64,000 bases of DNA, taken from Misgurnus anguillicaudatus (lineage: Eukaryota > Chordata > Actinopteri > Cypriniformes > Cobitidae). How positions within the stretch are numbered: the first letter of the stretch is position 1; each line of letters opens with the position of its first letter. Location of the stretch: contig NC_073355.2 in assembly GCF_027580225.2 (NCBI RefSeq), positions 18,948,001-19,012,000 on the forward strand. Direction: 5' to 3'. The position numbers and the translations under genes were made by a program. A model generated the notes under the pieces. It ran no database searches and was not told the origin of the DNA. It saw only the letters and a list, made by a program, of their open reading frames with translations. Shown here piece after piece: positions 58,102 to 64,000 of this stretch.

Positions 58102-58910
58102 TGATTTTTAAGATTAGATTTTAGATTTGAATGCTTTTTAGAAGTCTGGTTTGTACCAAGCATTCACCCTTGGTGTAAATAAGGCTTTGGTAAACTAATT
58201 AAGAGCTAACAAACCAATTTACCCTTCAATTCCCAATGCAGATAATAGGCCTACATTTAATAGACCACCATTCATTAACAGAACAAAAGGAGAATGTTCC
58301 TTGTAAATATAAATGAGTGCTGCATAAATGTTGCTCTTTAGCAAACCGAATGTTATGTAGATTGGATACAATGTAAATAAGATAAAAGCTCATTTACAAA
58401 TCAATTGTGATGCATAATGAGCATTTGATTCGCCTGATATGGGAAGTGTGAGCGATTGCTCTTTAAACAGGGAGGATGATTTTAAACTAAAACAATGTTA
58501 GGCGAGAATGCTACAGGAAAGGGTCGTGTCTTGAGTTTTACTGATAAGATAAAGCACAAAGCTTTGGTTTCCTGAGAACCTTCCTTCTTTATGCACTTAG
58601 ATTGGATTTCATGAGGCGGTGTGTTGTGTTTTAGTTTAGCTTATGCATGTTCATTGGAATGTGCCATAAAGATATGCAGTAAATATTTCGATCATTTGGG
58701 AAATGAGGAGTAAAACCAATGAAAGAACAGATATGTATGGGAGATGCATGCATATGCTGCTAACAGCATAGAATAAATGCAGTTACCAAGTTTTATTCTA
58801 GTTCAGAAAAAACAACAGGTCCACATTTTTGAGATCACTAGTAAAAATTCTTAAAAAAAAAACAATAAAAAAAAACATTATTTGATACCCCTTTGTTTTA
58901 TCAGTCCAAA
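58102..58910. other. Gene-free stretch
   Basis: No gene or intact element recognised; a poly-A run lies near 58852-58875. Confidence 0.5.
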
Positions 58911-58992
58911 TACAGCAGGGAAAATAAGTATTTGACACATCAGCATTTTTATCAGTAAGGGGATTTTATCAGAATAGGGGGCAGGGTTTCTC

Positions 58993-59503
58993 TAGCCTGG
59001 TCCAACCAGACTCTCGTACATTCATTTCATTTGTACAGAGAGTCTGGCCACGCTCCATTGCAAAGCGTTACTTCTGTTAAAGAGGGTCCTCTGTTGAAGT
59101 TTAAAACTATTGGATCTGCCCAGAGTCACTCAGGATCTGCCATAGCCAATCGCTAACGTGTGGTCGTGATGTATATCATGCGCCGAAACGTCCGGAAACA
59201 ACAAGTCAGAATAATCAGAACAACAAAACTTAGCAAACCTGGTTCTTGCTCCGGCTTTAACTCCTGTATATTCGGCAGTTTTGCAACAACGGACCGAATA
59301 ACTTTCCTCACGTCTTTCTCCGCTGCCATTACTGAACTACAACTCAAACTGAACATCATCGTTCTTAGCCACCACCATCTGATCACTGATTGGACCTGCA
59401 GATTATTGCAGGAGAAAACGAAACTCTAAGCAGCAGTCCCAGACGTAGTACTGAAGCGAAATGACAATTAAGCGGAAGCACGTAGGAGGGCGGAGCCAGG
59501 CTA
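58993..59503. mobile_element. TAGCCTGG TIR element with 8-9-bp target duplication
   Basis: TAGCCTGG at the left and CCAGGCTA at the right. GGGTTTCTC flanks both ends exactly (58984-58992 and 59504-59512). The duplication length suggests a hAT-like or related transposase. A helicase-like start codon region lies on its minus strand. Confidence 0.88.
59225..59329 (-). pseudogene. N-terminal relic of a RecQ-like helicase frame inside a transposon
   Basis: A minus-strand frame from an ATG at 59329 reads MAAEKDVRKVIRSVVAKLPN and continues IQELKPEQE before losing similarity. The LKPEQE segment resembles the Q-motif region that precedes the Walker A motif of RecQ-type helicases, and I recall this N-terminus from helicase-like proteins predicted in fish repeats. 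The helicase motifs themselves are absent. The surrounding open frame (59386-59153) includes non-homologous ends. Confidence 0.5.
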
Positions 59504-59770
59504 GGGTTTCTCTCTCAATACTGACAGATTTCAGGTGATCTCCTGGCTTTCTATGCCATTTTGCACCTTGTTCTCTTCATGTGTTCAATACTTCTTCCCT
59601 GTGTACTTTTACTTTATTTATTATGACTCAACTTGTATACTTAAATGTTCCGATTTCTTTGTATGAATTAAATATTTGGCTTGATGACTACATCTGGTGG
59701 AAATTTGTGTCAATAGCCCACTTAGGAATCCCCTTACTGATAAAAATGCTTACTTGTTTTCCCCGCTGTA

Positions 59771-61704
59771 TATGATATTGTTAGTACAATAATTTAAGTA
59801 AAAGTTTAATTTTAAAATGGTTTATTGTGTAACAATTTGCCTGATAGCAAATTATGACTCCCAATTTGTGTCAGTCAATGACTATGGTTTCAGATTTGGT
59901 TTCAGACTGTACTGTATGGACGTTTGTTTCAGAGTTGCTGTAAAGTGAGTAGGTGAAATATAAAGACTTTCTCTCTTCAAACGTTCTCTTTTACAGTCCG
60001 TTCATCTTTAAGAGGTACTCAACGCTGGTAGTGTAGGGATTTCTTTTTCGTCTCACCCTTCATGATTCATTCATCCTCAGTGATGGTACTGTGACCCAGG
60101 TGCTCTCAAAATCCCCTCAGCACAGCAGAAGCATTTGAAGCACTTTGTTTCCTCTTAGCAGCTCCTTCTTGTTGAAGAACAATGCCTGTCTTTGTACAGC
60201 AAACTTACATTACAGATTAAGGACTCACACACTGATTAGCAGTGTTATCAGCGTGGCTCTTTACACTCCCACAGAAGCTTCATGAAAATCATTCTCCCAC
60301 CATATCAATGCTGCATAAGATGACACTGTAAATACCTCAAGATAGACCCAATTAAACAAAAGGTCAAATATATTCATTTTTGGAGTGCTAATATCCACAG
60401 GGGCATGATTTTGGCTCGTTCCAGGTCAGGTCATTCACATTCCATGAGAGGATTTAAGTCAGTGGATTTGATTTGGGACAGTGCCTCTATCAGAGCTGAT
60501 AAGAAGTGGGGGTGTTGGGCCAAGATGTGTCTGTCTGAATCATATCTCTTCTGTTTGATCTATCTTGTGTGAAAAAGGCACTGGTGGATCAATCCGCTTC
60601 ACTGGGATTCATTTAAAACCCCGTTTTATAGTTTTACTATTTTCATATGCATTATACAGTCTTTCTAAAAGCATGTGTCCTTCTCATCTTCGGTCATTTC
60701 CTGATCTTCCCCCATTGTTTCCTGTCACTTCCAAATAACAAGACAAAGTTCAAAATAAAGCATGAAATGTTGAGAACAAAGGGATACTATATGGCTGCCC
60801 ATAAAATGTGTGCATTGCTATCCATACACATTTAAATTAAAAAGGGTAGAAATATGCAATTGCACATCAATATAAATCACAGGCCGAGCATTAACTCTCA
60901 GATTTAGCATCAGATCAATCGAGATCTCTTGCAAACACTGTTTAGATGTAATCGGGAGACTGCATCGATTACAGTACTGTTCCCAGGGTTCCTCTCTCCA
61001 GGGATCGCTCTGGATTGTAGTGTGGGTCTCTCCACCATCATTACAGCCAATGAGATGCACAATAGGTCAGTGAGATGAGATAACATTGTCTGCTAGTGAG
61101 CCGCAGGTGGGAAGCTCAACAGGGCGTTATTAGGTATCCTGGTCCCAGGGTATAGCATTGCTCTTGGCCCCAGGGGTTCTGCCCAACCATCTGGCATTGC
61201 TCTCTTTTCCTACCTCACTTTTCTCTCTCTCTTCGGACACGGCGTTCTGAGCGTGATGTATAACCACAATCACCGTTTTATAGATCACTTTGGACAAAAG
61301 GATTTGTTTATTGACCTTTGTGTTATTCACCTGTTGTGTTAATATGATGATTGAGATGGTAAATGAGAGGTTTGTGAGATTGTTCTCCTGTATCCAAACA
61401 CACCTGGGTCTCCAAAACCTCACCCTTTCTTGAACGCAGCCTATCTTTTATGATTTTTGTTTTCAAGACAAATGCTGTCATTCACATGACAAAAGCAAAA
61501 GCAGTAAAGCAAATGACAAAGGAAGCTGAAAGTGATAGCACCACATAAAGAGTCGTATTGAGGTTTGACCCGTTTCTGCAGTTGTTCTCTTTGTGACTCT
61601 TTTATAGGAAAAGCAATGAAGAATCATAGAGTGTTTGTCTATATCCTCACACTACCCCGATAAAGTTACACAACAGTGTAAACACAACATCTTAAAATAT
61701 CGTT
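59771..61704. other. Gene-free stretch
   Basis: No gene supported. Parts of 60000-61440 are balanced and repeat-free and may include regulatory DNA. Confidence 0.45.
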
Positions 61705-62170
61705 GGATAACACTTTACTTGAATGGGTGTTCATAAGACTGACATAACACCTTCATAATCATAATATGACGCGTGCATGCCATGAACATGAAGGAGACTT
61801 TATGGACATTTATGACATCTGTCATTATGTGTTATTCGTTCAATCATGTCATTTTTAATGCAATGATGACAATGTTTGAGATGTCTTTGTTATGACAACT
61901 TGACATTAACTCATACATCATAACTTGTCATGACCACTTGACATTACAAAGACAATATAAATGACCACTTTTAACAGTGATAAAATTGAATTTGTAATAA
62001 AAATGTCATTAAGTGTTAATACTATATCATATAGTTTTATAACAGCGTCATGAATATTTTTCTTGACCTCAACTACAGTGGTACAAATATAATTTGTCAT
62101 TAAAATATCATTAAGTGTTAATACTCTGTCAAATAGTTTAATAACAATGTCATTAATATTATTTAGTTTA
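61705..62170. repeat. Interspersed repeat with internal ~100-bp tandem duplication
   Basis: It begins with AACACTTTACTTGAATGGGT and TTCATAAGACTGACATAACA, a pattern recurrent in fish genomes. A unit containing CATTAAGTGTTAATACT at about 62006 recurs at about 62106, a period of about 100 bases. Non-coding; the right end is AT-rich and unclear. Confidence 0.6.
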
Positions 62171-62216
62171 TATATTTTTAAGTTTCCTCCAAGTGTTTAA
62201 CAAATAAAATCAATGA

Positions 62217-62217
62217 T

Positions 62218-62256
<39 letters not shown>
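62217..62256. repeat. (TAA)n microsatellite
   Basis: About 12 uninterrupted TAA/ATA units. Confidence 0.9.
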
Positions 62257-62261
<5 letters not shown>

Positions 62262-62385
62262 TTAAAAAATAAAAGTTAAAAATCATAATTAAAATTGATA
62301 AAATCATATTTTATTGCATTTGGAAACCGATTCACCTAAAATTAAATGAAAACAACTACAATGTTGGGTTAAGATATGCAGTGTA

Positions 62386-62799
62386 CACTGTAAAAAAATT
62401 CCGTAGAAATTACAATGTTATTGCAGCTGGGTTGCCGGTAACTTACCGTAGATTTAAATTTATGTTATTTACTGGCAACATTTTGTTCATAGTTAAATGA
62501 ACATTAAATATTTTTTTCTTTGTCTTAACAGAGTAAAACTAAAAAACAGTATCGAGCAAAACATTCTGAAAAACAAAATCTGAAGCAAAAACAGAAAAAG
62601 GTTAATGATGATTTCTGGTTCCCAGAATGCTTTGCATGAGGCTGTTATTGTATGGTTTTATTCTGTAAAGATAAAGACTTTTTAATATTTAAAATGTATT
62701 TAACTTTGAACAAACTCTTGCCAGTAAATAACATAAATTTAAATCTACTGTAAATTACCGGCAACCCAGCTGCAATTTCTACGGAATTTTTTTACAGTG
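62386..62799. mobile_element. CACTGTAAAAAAATTCCGTAG MITE with TA duplication
   Basis: CACTGTAAAAAAATTCCGTA with GAAATT at the left is mirrored by AATTTCTACGGAATTTTTTT and ACAGTG at the right. The second blocks GCAGCTGGGTTGCCGG and CCGGCAACCCAGCTGC are perfect mirrors. TA flanks both ends. The loop has no coding frame. Confidence 0.92.
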
Positions 62800-63165
62800 T
62801 AGGTTTCATATCGCTGTAAAAACAGTTAATTACATTAAATTAATTAATTAAATTAATTAAATATTTTGTTAGTTTTTCTTCAGAAAATTTTAGAACCCCC
62901 TGTGTGTGTTGTGCATATAAGTATAATCTGTCTGTGGCATTTTGAAGAAATTATTTGACAGAGTACGACTTAATGACATTTTAATGACAGTTTAATGTAA
63001 TGTTAACCGATAAATCTAGATAGAAAAGAGAAACGAATAATATTTTTTTTACAGTTATAGCAGTTATTTTTGTACTAAAAATAAGTCTCAAACATGCATT
63101 CATCTATATAGAAATTATTTAGTAAGAAAAAATATCTACCAAAAAAATAATAAAGTCAGACTGTA

Positions 63166-63400
63166 GCTGTGTTTCCATTACCCTTAAATTTGAGCAACCC
63201 AAAATAGTGAATTGAAAATGCGCCCAATGGAAATTTCGAATAAAACCCATATGTCTCAAAAAAGTTTTTACACTTAGATGATTTGGTTTTTAAGGCAATT
63301 CGAAAAAGGAATAAATCGCAAAGCTGCAATGAAAACAAGGCAGGTTTTTTTCGCATTAACCGGTCACTTGACATGCTTAAAAGTCACATGATCATTCTTT
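63166..63400. mobile_element. Degenerate GTGTTTCCATTACCC repeat
   Basis: GCTGTGTTTCCATTACCCTT and AATGGAAATTTCGAATAAAA blocks resemble a common fish repeat. No clean right end was seen. Confidence 0.5.
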
Positions 63401-63442
63401 AAATATGGGGCGGTGTGTTAGGTTAGAGGACAAGACAGAGGA

Positions 63443-63570
63443 GGTGTGTTTGACTTCATGTGGCGTCATAAGAATCAAACGCATGACATCAAAATACAGT
63501 AAAATTCGACTCCTAGTATCACTCTCACTGTATTTTGATATCGTCCACTCGTCGGTCTGCGCACCCGTTG
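63443..63570. mobile_element. Degraded relative of the 46136 palindrome
   Basis: GACTTCATGTGGCGTCATAA with GACATCAAAATACAGT parallels the left arm at 46141; the right arm survives only as ACTGTATTTTGATATCGTCC. CpG positions of the younger copy have often become TpG or CpA here. Confidence 0.55.
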
Positions 63571-64000
63571 CCCATAGTTTTTGAATTACTTATAGCAAAA
63601 TAAAAACTTGTCGACATTTAGAAAATAACACAAACTTTTGTGCAAATATTTAATGGAAAGTTAGTGCAGCTATATGTTTAGGGAGAAAGAAAAGATTAGA
63701 AGATTTTAATGAGCGATAAGGCTGACCGGACAGCCTCAAATAAAGAAAAATGGTTATCATGTCCAAATCTGGAGTATGACTCAAAATGATTTGTGGAGGA
63801 TCCTCACAAGCTTTTTCTGGGAATCCGAGTTATAAGGTAGAACGGCTGGTGAAAGCGTGAATCTTTCAGTGCTTTGTACACAGACCTGTAATCCTGGCCA
63901 CCCTTTGATCTGAGGCCAAGGTGTCAAACCAGCGATGATTCCTCTAACACACGTGTGGACCATCACTCCAGACATGACAACACACAAGAAGAACATCAGC

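Larger units (their letters stand above)
58911..59770. mobile_element. Tc1/mariner-like element with TA duplication, disrupted
   Basis: CAGCAGGGAAAATAAGTATT at 58913 is inverted at 59768 (ACTTGTTTTCCCCGCTG), with TA on both sides. The next block, ATTTTTATCAGTAAGGGGAT, is mirrored by CCCCTTACTGATAAAAATGC. The interior is non-coding and holds the insertion at 58993-59503. Confidence 0.87.

Overview
The window looks like nuclear DNA of a teleost fish, most likely a cyprinid. It is AT-rich, intron-bearing and crowded with short hairpin-like DNA transposons, tRNA-derived SINEs and a degraded L2-type LINE of the kinds familiar from zebrafish and carp relatives. Species cannot be fixed from the sequence alone.

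Only one protein-coding gene is supported: lunatic fringe (lfng), on the minus strand. Eight coding exons between 20426 and 14493 join without a frame break into a 370-residue glycosyltransferase. It has a signal anchor, a furin-type processing site, the DDD metal-binding motif and the cysteine-rich fringe C-terminus. A TATA box, GC box, RBPJ/CSL-type site and CpG-rich block lie at the 5' end. The 3' UTR runs about 1.45 kb to an AATAAA at 13056-13051 and carries a full 8-mer miR-125 seed match near its end. Together these suggest a Notch-pathway gene with Notch feedback at the promoter and post-transcriptional turnover in the UTR.

The other ~56 kb is intergenic. About 13 kb lies downstream of lfng and 43 kb upstream. 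No second gene can be supported. A stretch near the left edge might be part of a neighbour's 3' UTR, but this is speculative.

The intergenic DNA is mainly layered transposon remains. There are several MITE families with TA target duplications (CACTGTAAAAA and CACTGCAAAAA ends). One group of hairpin elements shares a GGGGTTAG-rich core. There are hAT-like elements with target duplications, a Tc1/mariner-like element, a solo LTR with a perfect 5-bp duplication, three SINEs, and one LINE whose tail resembles the SINE tails. Nested insertions give a readable order of events at several places, notably 10464-11398, 32741-34195, 41765-42850, 48966-49568, 53993-54619 and 58911-59770. One of the inserted elements (58993-59503) carries what looks like the start of a RecQ-like helicase reading frame. 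Unique, repeat-free patches around and inside lfng are candidate regulatory DNA.

No prokaryotic system, CRISPR array or virus was seen. Transposon family names are from memory of fish repeats and were not checked against a library.
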